A stretch of DNA of 64,000 nt from an uncultured Bacteroidales bacterium (GTDB lineage Bacteria; Bacteroidota; Bacteroidia; Bacteroidales; UBA932), in the NCBI GenBank assembly GCA_944326335.1, contig CALVDM010000007.1, positions 24,915 to 88,914 of the forward strand. Reading direction: 5' to 3'. The notes below the pieces were generated by a model that worked only from the letters and a program-made list of their open reading frames with translations, was not told the DNA's origin and ran no database searches. Shown here one piece after another: positions 45,069-54,813 of the stretch (its first letter is position 1; every line of letters begins with the position of its first letter). The translations under genes were made by a program, and so were the position numbers.

Positions 45069-47003
45069 ATGTTAAATACAACAGCCAGAATCATATTCTC
45101 ATGCATCTGCACAATCCTGCTGCTCACAGGATGTTCGGGAAAGGAGCATTTCACCCCGGGCGGCGGGAACACGGGAGGAGGCTCGGGTACGGTAACTCCG
45201 CCGTCAGGCAGCGCCGACTGGACTCAGCTCACGGCATCCAACCACCCGAGGATAATAATGACCGATGCTGATGTTGAAGTCATTAAGCAGAAGATAGAGA
45301 CTGACGCGAATCTGAAGAAGATGCATGACTACATCATTCAATACGCAGACAGGTCTCTCACCATGTCCGACCTCGAATACAAAATCGAAAGCAACAGGCT
45401 GCTTGCCGTGAGCCAGGAAGCCGGGGAAAGGATAACCGCATGCTCGTACGCATTCAGGATGACGGGTGACACCAGGTATCTGGAACGTGCGGAAAAAGAC
45501 ATGCAGAGTGTCTGCGCATTCCCGGACTGGCACACCGCCCACTGGCTCGACACCGGAGAACTGTGCTTCGCCGTGGGCATAGGATATGACTGGCTGTACA
45601 ACAATCTTTCCGCCCAGACAAGGAGGCAGGCGGAGACCGCAATCAGCAGCATGGCTTTCAAGTCCGCCCTGCAGATAAGCGTCGACAACCCGAACGGATT
45701 CTATTCCATGGCAAGCAACTGGAACCAGGTGTGCAACGGCGGTCTTGTTGTGGCTGCCCTCGCAATTTACGAAGCCAACGAGGACGAGTCGCGGCAGATT
45801 ATAGACAAGGCCGTGTCAACCAACAGGACAGCCATGCAGGAAATCTACGGCACTGACGGGAACTATCCCGAAGGCTACGGCTACTGGGGCTACGGGACAG
45901 ACTACGAATGTCTGATGCTCTCCGCCATGGAAAGCGCCCTGAAATCCGACTTCAGCCTTTCCACAAACGAGGGATTCCGCAAGACAGGCAAATACATAAT
46001 GTACATGGAAGGCACAACGGACAGGTGCTTCAACTACAGCGACTGCGCTTCGACTCTGATACCTTTCCCTGCTCTGTGGTATCTTGCAGACAAGTTCGAC
46101 GACACATCCCTCCTTCATAACGAGATAAGGAAGCTCGACTCCGGGCTATACTCGTCCTACAGTTCAAAAAAATACTATATCCTGTGCGTCGTGCATGGAA
46201 GCAGGTTCGACCTTGGGGACATCCCGGCGCCGCAGGAGCATGTGTACAGGGGGGACGGGATAAATCCGGTGTGCCTCGTGCGCACGGACTGGACATTCTC
46301 GGACACGGACAAGATGCTCGGCATAAAGGCCGGACGGGCGGACTACAGCCACGGGCACATGGACGTGGGCTCCTTCGTCTATGACGCATACGGCATGAGG
46401 GTGTCCGCAGACCTCGGGCTGCAGAGCTACAGCTCTCTCGAAAGCTATCCTGTGCCTCCGGGATATGTCGGGGACGCAGGGGACTTCGGGCAGCAAGCCT
46501 TCCGCTGGGCCGTGTTCAGATACAACAATTACAATCACAGCACAATCACCCTCAACAACGCCCTGCACAAGGCTTCGGGCCGGGCACAGATAACAAAGGT
46601 ATATGACGGGCAGGACAGGATGGGCGCGACGGTGGACATGTCCGACATACTGTCGGAAGACTGCGCAGATGCCGAAAGGACGGTGACGATAGAGAACAAC
46701 ACTGATTTGGTAGTAGTGGACAAGATAGAAGCAATGTACAACAAGCCTGCAGACGTGCGCTGGACGATGGTCACGACAGCGCAGCCGCGAATAGACGGGA
46801 ACAGAATCGTTCTGCAGGGAACAGAAAGGAACCTCTATCTGACCGTTTCCACGGAAAACGGCGCGACAGTCGAGCTCAAGGTGTTCGACATGACTCTCAA
46901 CGACTGGGACCAGGCCAATCCGGGATATTACGAGGCAGGATTCACTTCCCGTGTGACATCGGGCAAGTCGGAAACCTTCACGGTCCGCATATCCCCGGAA
47001 TAG
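45069..47003 (+). CDS. Heparinase II/III-type polysaccharide lyase lipoprotein 1
   Basis: The 644-residue lipoprotein has lipobox LLTGC (Cys22) and a Gly-rich linker. Residues about 60-370 form an (alpha/alpha) toroid, with HPRIIMTDADVEVIKQKI at the start and SNWNQVCNGGLVVAALAIYE, whose Asn near 217 is a likely catalytic contact. Residues from about 400 form the heparinase II/III beta-sandwich, with HGHMDVGSFVYDAYGMRVSAD near 428 providing metal or catalytic His. The enzyme probably cleaves a uronic-acid polysaccharide by beta-elimination. The exact PL family and substrate cannot be set from sequence alone. Confidence 0.82.
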   Translation: MLNTTARIIFSCICTILLLTGCSGKEHFTPGGGNTGGGSGTVTPPSGSADWTQLTASNHPRIIMTDADVEVIKQKIETDANLKKMHDYIIQYADRSLTMSDLEYKIESNRLLAVSQEAGERITACSYAFRMTGDTRYLERAEKDMQSVCAFPDWHTAHWLDTGELCFAVGIGYDWLYNNLSAQTRRQAETAISSMAFKSALQISVDNPNGFYSMASNWNQVCNGGLVVAALAIYEANEDESRQIIDKAVSTNRTAMQEIYGTDGNYPEGYGYWGYGTDYECLMLSAMESALKSDFSLSTNEGFRKTGKYIMYMEGTTDRCFNYSDCASTLIPFPALWYLADKFDDTSLLHNEIRKLDSGLYSSYSSKKYYILCVVHGSRFDLGDIPAPQEHVYRGDGINPVCLVRTDWTFSDTDKMLGIKAGRADYSHGHMDVGSFVYDAYGMRVSADLGLQSYSSLESYPVPPGYVGDAGDFGQQAFRWAVFRYNNYNHSTITLNNALHKASGRAQITKVYDGQDRMGATVDMSDILSEDCADAERTVTIENNTDLVVVDKIEAMYNKPADVRWTMVTTAQPRIDGNRIVLQGTERNLYLTVSTENGATVELKVFDMTLNDWDQANPGYYEAGFTSRVTSGKSETFTVRISPE

Positions 47004-47040
47004 AGACAATCAACCGGTAAAACAGAAAAACATCCCGCAG

Positions 47041-49104
47041 ATGCAGACAACAAAGAAACTCATACTTGTGGCCGCTGCCGTAATCCTGGCTGCCGTCACG
47101 ACCGCTGCCAGGACGGACGGCACACCTGGCCTGGTGGAATCCGAATACAACCGCCCGGGTGTGGCAACATCGTTCGTGGCAGGCAAAGACTGGTTCCCCT
47201 ACCCTCACTACACCGACAGGAAGGCTTGGAGCGAGATATTCGCGGCAGACTCCGCCAGGACAGTGAGCCAGGGGGAAAAATACCTTGATTTCGAATGGAA
47301 ATACATACCGGCCACAGCATACCTCGCTTTCGAGCGCACAGGAGACCGCAAGGCCATGGAAAATCCTGAAGGAGCCAACCGGGGCGCACTGATAAGCCTG
47401 TTCCTCGCTGAACTGGCCGAAGGCAAGGGACGGTTCATCGACCAGCTTGTTGACGGAGTATGGCATGCCTCCCAGCAGCCTTCCTGGGTACTGTCAGCGC
47501 ACACTGCCAACCAGAAGAGCGGACGGTCGCTGCCAAGTCCGTACGAGCAGCTCATCGACCTCGCCTCCGGACGTTACGGAGCAATAATAGCCCTGATATG
47601 GCACTTCTTCCATGAGGAATTCGACAAAATCGACCCGGTTATCGGTCTTTCCGTGGAGAATGCAATGGAAAAGAACATATTCAAGCCATACATCGACCCG
47701 GATGAATATGCCTCGAACTGGTGGATAGGATTCACCGGCCACAACATGAACAACTGGACACCGTGGTGCACGTCCGACGTGATTCTCGCCTACCTTCTCA
47801 TGGAGAGGGACCAGGAAACCCTTGACAAGGCGATAGCACAGTCATGCAAGTCAATGGACATATTCCTCGACTATATCCAGAAGGACGGTGCATGCGAGGA
47901 AGGTCCGGCCTACTGGGGCGCAGCCGCAGGAAAGACATTCGAATATCTGCAGATAATGCATGACGCTTCCGGAGGAATGTTCGACCTCATGGACAATCCG
48001 AGAATCAGGAAAATGGGAGAGTATGTCTCGAGGGCATATATCGGGAACAACTATGTCGTGAACTTTGCCGATGCGAGTGCACTGAACAGCAACCCTGCCC
48101 CTCTCGTGTGGAATTACGGGAAAGCGGCAGGAAGCAAGGAGATGACAGACTTCGCCCTCTATCTGCTGGCGGATGCCGGGACCTGCAGGTTCAGACAGCC
48201 GGTACAGATTCTGAACGACGGATACAGGGCCCTGTACACCTCGGAATCCGACTCGTACATGAAGAGGCTGACAGACTCGCTCAACTCGGCAATAGAAGCC
48301 GCAGGAGGGACCAGGGAGGCATTCGAAGCCGTACGCAGCTCACTCAGGGCAGAGGTGCCTGCCTCCACATGGTATCCGGAGACCGAGCACTGCTTCCTGC
48401 GCAACGGCTCGGGATGGTTCCTCGGGGCTAAAGGAGGCTACAACGACGAGAGCCACAACCACAATGATGTCGGGACATTCATCCTGTACATTAGAGACAC
48501 GCCAGTGTTCGTTGATGCAGGAGTAGGGACATACACGAGGCAGACATTCAGCCGCACGGAAAGATACAGTATATGGTCCATGCAGTGCGACTGGCACAAC
48601 CTTCCGATGATAAACTCCGTGGCCCAGCAGTTCGGCAGGCAGTACAGGTCTTCCGGCCCGGAATGCGACATCGAAAGAGGCCGGTTCACGGTCGGGATGG
48701 CCGGAGCGTATCCTGAGAATGCATCATGCGAAAGCTGGGTGCGGTCCTACAGGCTGTCCGGAAAGGGAAAGCCGTCAGTTACTGTGACGGACACCTACAG
48801 GCTCTCTGAAAGGACGGCCCCTGACATCGAGCATTTCCTTGTGAAAGGTGATGTCATTCTCCCGGGAGAGATATATGACGGCAGGAAGATACCTTCAGGT
48901 ACGCTTCTCATACAGTGTGACAACGGAATCACGGTAAGGCTGCAATACCCTTCCGGCATGACTGCATCGGCTGAAGTGAAGACACTTGAAGACAAGGCGA
49001 TGAGCAAGGTGTGGGGAGAAAGCCTCACAAGGATAAGTCTCGTTTCCAGGGAGGACTCCCCTCTCAAAGGCAGCTATTCATTCACAATAACTGAAGTAAA
49101 GTAA
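47041..49104 (+). CDS. Heparinase II/III-type polysaccharide lyase 2
   Basis: The 687-residue protein has a signal peptide (KKLILVAAAVILAAVTTAA) without a lipobox, so it is probably periplasmic. The helical toroid contains HNMNNWTPWCTSDVILAYLL near residue 240 and GACEEGPAYWGAAAG. The sandwich domain has NDESHNHNDVGTFILY near 474, the usual His/Asn motif, and PVFVDAGVGTYTRQTFS. It is clearly not a duplicate of the previous lyase, because motif context and signal differ, so the two may attack different linkages. The pattern recalls PL33-type lyases, but this is a weak assignment. It lies 37 bases after the first lyase and 3 bases before the next gene. Confidence 0.82.
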   Translation: MQTTKKLILVAAAVILAAVTTAARTDGTPGLVESEYNRPGVATSFVAGKDWFPYPHYTDRKAWSEIFAADSARTVSQGEKYLDFEWKYIPATAYLAFERTGDRKAMENPEGANRGALISLFLAELAEGKGRFIDQLVDGVWHASQQPSWVLSAHTANQKSGRSLPSPYEQLIDLASGRYGAIIALIWHFFHEEFDKIDPVIGLSVENAMEKNIFKPYIDPDEYASNWWIGFTGHNMNNWTPWCTSDVILAYLLMERDQETLDKAIAQSCKSMDIFLDYIQKDGACEEGPAYWGAAAGKTFEYLQIMHDASGGMFDLMDNPRIRKMGEYVSRAYIGNNYVVNFADASALNSNPAPLVWNYGKAAGSKEMTDFALYLLADAGTCRFRQPVQILNDGYRALYTSESDSYMKRLTDSLNSAIEAAGGTREAFEAVRSSLRAEVPASTWYPETEHCFLRNGSGWFLGAKGGYNDESHNHNDVGTFILYIRDTPVFVDAGVGTYTRQTFSRTERYSIWSMQCDWHNLPMINSVAQQFGRQYRSSGPECDIERGRFTVGMAGAYPENASCESWVRSYRLSGKGKPSVTVTDTYRLSERTAPDIEHFLVKGDVILPGEIYDGRKIPSGTLLIQCDNGITVRLQYPSGMTASAEVKTLEDKAMSKVWGESLTRISLVSREDSPLKGSYSFTITEVK

Positions 49105-49107
49105 ACA

Positions 49108-50811
49108 ATGCAAGGAAAAACACGTCTATTCGCCAGAGCTCTTGAAAGCATGGTCCTGTCTTCGGCATTAATCCTCACTGCAGGCTGCTGCAGGAATGAC
49201 AATCCTTTCGAGGAATTGAACCGGCAGGCAGCGGAAGAATATCTCGAACCTGTCAGACCGGGATACGAAGGACGCAATCCATTCTGGAACGGGTTCGCGA
49301 CAAAATTCATATATGCCCCGGCCTTCGGGTTCGGGACAGTGGACGGGGCGGAGAAATACCGCTTCACAATCGAATACATGGGTACTGAAATGGTCGAATC
49401 CCCGCGCTACAGGCTGAGGGTGCAGAGCGAAGACCCGGAGCCGAGGTGGATTCTCGGGGAAGGAGCCCCGACAGGTGAAAGCTGGACGTTCTTCGCGGAC
49501 ACCCCTGAAGCCTCCCTGTCTCCGGTGTGGAACGACATCCCCGTGGGGAAGGTCCGGCTCACGGTGGAAGGGACAGATGCCGCCGGAAACGTGCTCGGGA
49601 TTGCCGGGAAGAGGGAATTCCTGAGGGATTTCCCGTTCCAGGGCCCGTACAACGGGAATGTGCGTCCATACATGGAGTCCGCCAGAATGGCTGCCCTGTA
49701 CATCCATGAGCTGCCTGCGTTCCAGCACTGGCTCACCTCCACAAAACCGGACATGAGCTACAGGCTCAACACCTACGCATGCAAGATAATCGGTTCCACA
49801 ATCCAGCTCGAGTGCCTGATTGCCAGGATTTTGCCGGGACACAGGGATGAGGCCCTGCAGATAGCACGCAACGCAGCCGTATTCCTCATGGACATGAGCC
49901 GGCCTGCAGATGCTCCGCTCGCGTTCTTCCCGCCGACCTACTACTCCAACCTGATATCCTCGTCCCGCGAGGAGAACCAGGGGAAGACCATGACCATGGA
50001 GGCATGCTTCGCAGGGAACGGCTTCCTTGACCTCTACGACCTGACCGGAGAGGAAAAATATCTCGCTCAGGCTGCAGCGATAGCGGACACCTACGTCAGG
50101 CTGCAGGGCGAAGACGGGTCCATGCCGATAAAGGTGGACTACATCACCGGAGAGCCGGTCAACGGATGCAAGGCCATGCTCACCCCTGTCATGGAATATT
50201 TCAGGAGGCTTTCCGGCCAGTACGGGATGGACAGGTTCAAAGAGCCGCTCGCACGTGCCGAGAAATGGATGGAAGACGTGGCAATGGCATCTTTCGACAT
50301 GACAGCCCAGTTCGAGGACATGACGGTGCTCAACCAGAAGCCGTACCAGAATCTGACCGAATGCGCCTCGGCCCCTTATGCATCGTACCTGCTGCACTAC
50401 GGGAACCGGGACGGGGAAGCTCTCGAAGACGCAATCGACCTCGTGAGGTTCAGCGAAGACCAGTTCGTCTGCTGGGACGTGCTTCCGAACCCGGACGGGA
50501 TAAGGACAATGAGCACACCGACGGTCTACGAACAATACGGCTACAGGATGCCGATAGACCACAGTTCAGCAGTCATGGCCCTGGCATTCATGGATTTGTA
50601 TGAAGCCACCGGAGACAGGCTCGCGCTTGAAAAGGCAAGGGCCCTGACAGACAATCTCACGATTGTGCAGAATGCTCTCGACGGGCAGATTCCGACATCC
50701 CTCGACCTCAGGGACGGATTCAAGAACGCAAGCCGCGGATTCTGGACCAACTGCACCATGGCATCCATAAAGGCACTCATGAAGCTCGCTGAAATCACCG
50801 GCGAGGAATAA
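49108..50811 (+). CDS. PUL lipoprotein with helical-barrel enzyme fold, family not recognised
   Basis: The 567-residue lipoprotein has lipobox LTAGC (Cys27). Residues about 60-180 look like a beta-sandwich (KYRFTIEYMG, KVRLTVEGTDAAGNVLG). From about 190 the protein is helical and repetitive, with TMTMEACFAGNGFLDLYDLTGEEKYL and VMALAFMDLYEATGDRLALEKARAL, as in (alpha/alpha)6 glycosidases and epimerases. Conserved-looking acidic and aromatic sites include NLTECASAPYAS and GFWTNCTMASIKAL. A glucuronidase or unsaturated-uronate-processing role would fit the two lyases upstream, but no catalytic pair could be identified. Its stop overlaps the HTCS start as TAATG. Confidence 0.6.
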   Translation: MQGKTRLFARALESMVLSSALILTAGCCRNDNPFEELNRQAAEEYLEPVRPGYEGRNPFWNGFATKFIYAPAFGFGTVDGAEKYRFTIEYMGTEMVESPRYRLRVQSEDPEPRWILGEGAPTGESWTFFADTPEASLSPVWNDIPVGKVRLTVEGTDAAGNVLGIAGKREFLRDFPFQGPYNGNVRPYMESARMAALYIHELPAFQHWLTSTKPDMSYRLNTYACKIIGSTIQLECLIARILPGHRDEALQIARNAAVFLMDMSRPADAPLAFFPPTYYSNLISSSREENQGKTMTMEACFAGNGFLDLYDLTGEEKYLAQAAAIADTYVRLQGEDGSMPIKVDYITGEPVNGCKAMLTPVMEYFRRLSGQYGMDRFKEPLARAEKWMEDVAMASFDMTAQFEDMTVLNQKPYQNLTECASAPYASYLLHYGNRDGEALEDAIDLVRFSEDQFVCWDVLPNPDGIRTMSTPTVYEQYGYRMPIDHSSAVMALAFMDLYEATGDRLALEKARALTDNLTIVQNALDGQIPTSLDLRDGFKNASRGFWTNCTMASIKALMKLAEITGEE

Positions 50812-53800
50812 TGGTGGAAAAAATATTTTGGGACAAACCGGGACAGCACCTATCTTCGGGAAATTTTTTTCGCACAGTGGTTCTAAGGAGACTCGTCATA
50901 TCATTTTCCTCGATATTCCTCATGGCATTGCCGCTGTGGGGAATAAGGCCCTTGAGGCACTACGACGTGAATGACGGGCTCTCGGACAACAGCGTCAAGG
51001 ACATATATCAGGACAGCACGGGATTCATGTGGTTCGCCACCAAGGACGGGCTCAACAGGTTCGACGGGAACAGAATCACTGTCTACGCTTCGTCCATGAC
51101 GGGGGAACACACGAACATAGATGTCATCTGTCCTCATCCTGACGGACGCCATCTGTGGCTCGGGTGCTCAAGCTCGCTGACTCTGTTCGACAAGCAGACC
51201 GGTAAAATCTCGACCTTCAGCAAGGCAAGCACCGACAGCTGCGTGATAAGAGGCTGCACGAGCCTCGTCTACGACCGCATGGGCCAGTTGTGGATAGGAA
51301 GCGAAGACAACGGGCTGTTCATGTGGTCGGAAAATGAGGAGAGGCTCGTGAGGTACAGCCTGCCATCCTCCCCTCATGTAAGGTCGCTTGCCATCGGGGA
51401 GAACGGGAAACTTTGGGTCGGGACATCCTCCGGAATGTACGGCTGCGACCCCCGGACCGGAATCTTCACCGGATGCTACAATCTCGTCGGGGAGAATGCG
51501 GACCTCGGGGACAACGAATTCACCGACATAATATGCGGAGAGGAAGGGTGTCTCATGGTGGGTACGCAGAACGGGAGCCTTGCGGAGTTCGATCCGGGGA
51601 AAGAACTCTTCACACTCTTCCCCTACAATGGCGCGGAAAACACGGGCTGGAACATCTCGAGGATTCACAGCATCTTCAGGAAGTCGCCCGGAGTCTATAT
51701 GATCGGCACCGACAGCGGAATGTTCAATTTCGAGAAAGAAGGGGCAGGATGGGTCTCGTCCGGAGACTACTCCCTTGCCAGGAGCAGCGTCTACAAGTTC
51801 TTCAAGGACAAGGAAGGCGGACTGTGGATTGGCACGTACTTCTCAGGCGTCAAATACATATCTCCGAGACAGGACGAGATTCTCTGGTACAGGGACGAGG
51901 AAAAGCCAGGCACCCTCCACGGCAATGCCGTGAGCGAATTCTGCGAAGACAGCAAGGGCAACATCTGGATAGCCACTGAAAACGGAGGGCTGAACTGCTT
52001 CGACCCTGCCGCCGGCAGGTTCACCGACTACAGCCACAAGAGCCACAACAACATCCACGCCCTTGAAATCGTCGGCGACAAGCTGCTCATAGGCACGTTC
52101 TCAAAGGGTCTCGACTGCATGGACCTCAGGACAGGCAAGGTCCGCAGATACATGAACATCCCCTCAGACACGACATCCCTGTGCAACAACCATGTCTATG
52201 CGATACACAGGAGCTCGTCCGGAGAGATATTCGTGGGCACGCTCGCCGGGTTGTGCCGCTTCGACCTCGGGAGCGGGAAGTTCTCAAGGGTAGGCATCAC
52301 AGGGTCGGATTTCATATATGACATAGCTGAAGACCGGGACGGCAACGTATGGTTCGCCACAAGGGTCAACGGCATATACAGGTATTCGCAGACAGACAAG
52401 ACCTGGACCTGCTTCCGGCACAATCCTTCAGACCCGTCAAGCCCACTTGACGACATGTTCAACCGGGTATATGTCGACAGGAACGGGGATGTGTGGTTCT
52501 GCGGGGAAAGCTCCGGCATCTGCAGGTATGTGTCCACCCCCCCCCTCGGCCGTTTCGAGAATTTCGGGGCGGAGGAAGGACTGCCGAACGGCATATACTA
52601 CGGCATCCTCGATGACGGCGCAGGCAACCTGTGGCTGTCCTCGAACAAGGGTATCGTGAAATACACCCCTGCCTCGCGGAAATATGTCAGGTACACGACC
52701 GAAGACGGGCTGCAGAGCGACCAGTTCAACTTCAGGTCTTCATACGCGGCTTCAGACGGCACGTTCTACTTCGGAGGCATCAACGGCTTCAACCGCTTCT
52801 CCCCTTTCAAAATCTCTGACAACAAGGTGAGACCCGAGACAGTGATTTCCACTGTATCCGTCAGAAGCACCGGCAAGGACGGGATGGAGACTGTCCGGGA
52901 AATAGTGCCTGGAGAAGGGATGCTCAAGCTGCACAGCAACGTGCTTTCGCTCAAGATAGAATACGAATGCCTCAGCTATGTGGCACCCGGGCAGAACAGG
53001 TTCAGATGGAAGCTCGAAGGCCTCAACGACAGCTGGACGGAGACGGAGCAGCACTCGGTCACATTCATGAAGCTGAGGGCAGGCAAATACAGGTTTTCCG
53101 TGACCAGCTACAACAATAACGGCTATGAAAGCAGCTCGGAGCCTTCCGTAGAGTTCAAGGTCCTGGCCCCGCCGTGGCAGAGCGCATTCGCCAAGACAGG
53201 GTATGCAGTGCTCTTGATAGGCGTGATATTGCTGGTATTGAAATACATGAACGACCGGGAAAGGGAGAGGAAGGAAAAAGAGGTGTTCAAGGCAAAGATA
53301 GACTTCTTCACCCAGATAGCGCACGAGATAAAGACCCCGGTCACCCTCATAAAGGCACCTCTCGAGCAGGTGATGGGAAGCGGACACCTGAGCAACGGCA
53401 TAGCCGCAAACCTGACAATGATACAGAAAAACGTGAACAGGCTTCTCGAGCTCATAAGCCAGCTGCTCGACTTCAGGAAAATCGACAGCGAAGGCTACAG
53501 GCTCTCCTGCAGCAACACGGATGTCTCTGCAATAGTGGCCGACACCGTCGCCAGGTTCAGGGACGCCTCGTCGGACACCGGCAACACCTCCGGCAAGACA
53601 GATATAATCACCTCACTCCCCCAGAAGCACATAGTGATGGTGGCCGACAGGGAAGCGTTGATTAAAATCATCAGCAACCTGCTTGCGAACGCGTTGAAAT
53701 ATGCCCGCTCGGAAATCACGGTCTCGGCGGACTATTCGGGCCAGATGCTGAGCATATCGGTGGATGACGACGGGCCGGGGATTCCGGACGGGATAAGGGA

Positions 53801-54809
53801 CAAGGTGTTCCAGCCGTTCTTCCAGGGTGCCCCGTATTCCGGAAACGGGTTCGGCATAGGGCTAAGCCTCGTCAAAATCCTCGTGGACAAGCATGGAGGC
53901 CACATCTCCATAGGCACGAACAGCTGTGGCGGATGCAGGGTGACTGTGGAGATTCCGGACATGGGGACGTCTGCGGCAAGTGCGGAGGTGTCTGTGCAGG
54001 AACAGGAGGAACCGGCTCCGGCACATGCAGACAGATACACTGTCATGATTGTCGAGGACACTCCGGACATGAGGGATTTCCTCGTCAGGAACTTCGAGGA
54101 GACATACAATGTCCTCGCTGCATCGGACGGGATGCAGGCTCTTGAGATATTGTCCAGGAAAAGCTGCGACCTGATAATAAGCGACATACTGATGCCTGTC
54201 ATGGACGGATTCACCTTTCTTGAGAAAGTGCGTCAGGACAGGATGCTGAGCCACATACCTTTCATCCTGCTGTCTGCCCTCGACTCCGCCGACAGCAAGG
54301 TGCGCGGACTGGAATCCGGGGCGGACACCTACGTCGAGAAACCGTTCTCACTCGTGTACCTGAAAGCCTGCGTGGAAAGTCTCCTGGAGAACAGGAAAAG
54401 GATTTCCGAGCATTTCGCATCGACTCCCGAGATGCACTACGGGACCGACGAGATACCGCCACAGGACGAGAAATGGCTGGACAAGCTGAACTCGGTGATA
54501 TCGGGGAACCTCACCAACGAGGGATTCTCGGTAGAGACGCTTGCGGAGATGATGGCCATGAGCCGTTCAAACCTGCAGCGGAAGATAAAGGGCCTGACCG
54601 GCATGATACCGACCGACTACATACGGCTGATACGCCTGAAGACCGCCGCACAGCTTCTGAAGAGCGGAGAGCACAGGATTAACGAGGTATGCTTCCTTAC
54701 GGGATTCAGCAACATGTCCTACTTCTCCCGGCGTTTCAGGCAGCAGTTCGGCATACTGCCGAGAGAATACATGAAAAGGCATCAGGCAGGCGGGAAGGAA
54801 GACTCGTGA
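50811..54809 (+). CDS. Hybrid two-component system sensor/regulator (HTCS)
   Basis: The 1332-residue protein joins sensor and regulator in one chain. A signal or anchor helix lies near residues 27-45. Two seven-bladed propellers of Reg_prop repeats (WFATKDGLNRFDG, LWIGS, WIATENGGLNCFD) fill about 50-690, followed by a Y_Y_Y domain to about 780. The membrane helix is near 795-815. The HisKA domain has the phospho-His in AHEIKTP (about 838). HATPase spans 930-1046. A receiver has the phospho-Asp in IISDILMP (about 1124). An AraC-type helix-turn-helix ends the protein (about 1236-1323). It would sense an oligosaccharide in the periplasm and activate the PUL. A GTG near codon 23 is an alternative start. 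Confidence 0.95.
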   Translation: MVEKIFWDKPGQHLSSGNFFRTVVLRRLVISFSSIFLMALPLWGIRPLRHYDVNDGLSDNSVKDIYQDSTGFMWFATKDGLNRFDGNRITVYASSMTGEHTNIDVICPHPDGRHLWLGCSSSLTLFDKQTGKISTFSKASTDSCVIRGCTSLVYDRMGQLWIGSEDNGLFMWSENEERLVRYSLPSSPHVRSLAIGENGKLWVGTSSGMYGCDPRTGIFTGCYNLVGENADLGDNEFTDIICGEEGCLMVGTQNGSLAEFDPGKELFTLFPYNGAENTGWNISRIHSIFRKSPGVYMIGTDSGMFNFEKEGAGWVSSGDYSLARSSVYKFFKDKEGGLWIGTYFSGVKYISPRQDEILWYRDEEKPGTLHGNAVSEFCEDSKGNIWIATENGGLNCFDPAAGRFTDYSHKSHNNIHALEIVGDKLLIGTFSKGLDCMDLRTGKVRRYMNIPSDTTSLCNNHVYAIHRSSSGEIFVGTLAGLCRFDLGSGKFSRVGITGSDFIYDIAEDRDGNVWFATRVNGIYRYSQTDKTWTCFRHNPSDPSSPLDDMFNRVYVDRNGDVWFCGESSGICRYVSTPPLGRFENFGAEEGLPNGIYYGILDDGAGNLWLSSNKGIVKYTPASRKYVRYTTEDGLQSDQFNFRSSYAASDGTFYFGGINGFNRFSPFKISDNKVRPETVISTVSVRSTGKDGMETVREIVPGEGMLKLHSNVLSLKIEYECLSYVAPGQNRFRWKLEGLNDSWTETEQHSVTFMKLRAGKYRFSVTSYNNNGYESSSEPSVEFKVLAPPWQSAFAKTGYAVLLIGVILLVLKYMNDRERERKEKEVFKAKIDFFTQIAHEIKTPVTLIKAPLEQVMGSGHLSNGIAANLTMIQKNVNRLLELISQLLDFRKIDSEGYRLSCSNTDVSAIVADTVARFRDASSDTGNTSGKTDIITSLPQKHIVMVADREALIKIISNLLANALKYARSEITVSADYSGQMLSISVDDDGPGIPDGIRDKVFQPFFQGAPYSGNGFGIGLSLVKILVDKHGGHISIGTNSCGGCRVTVEIPDMGTSAASAEVSVQEQEEPAPAHADRYTVMIVEDTPDMRDFLVRNFEETYNVLAASDGMQALEILSRKSCDLIISDILMPVMDGFTFLEKVRQDRMLSHIPFILLSALDSADSKVRGLESGADTYVEKPFSLVYLKACVESLLENRKRISEHFASTPEMHYGTDEIPPQDEKWLDKLNSVISGNLTNEGFSVETLAEMMAMSRSNLQRKIKGLTGMIPTDYIRLIRLKTAAQLLKSGEHRINEVCFLTGFSNMSYFSRRFRQQFGILPREYMKRHQAGGKEDS

Positions 54810-54813
54810 GCCA

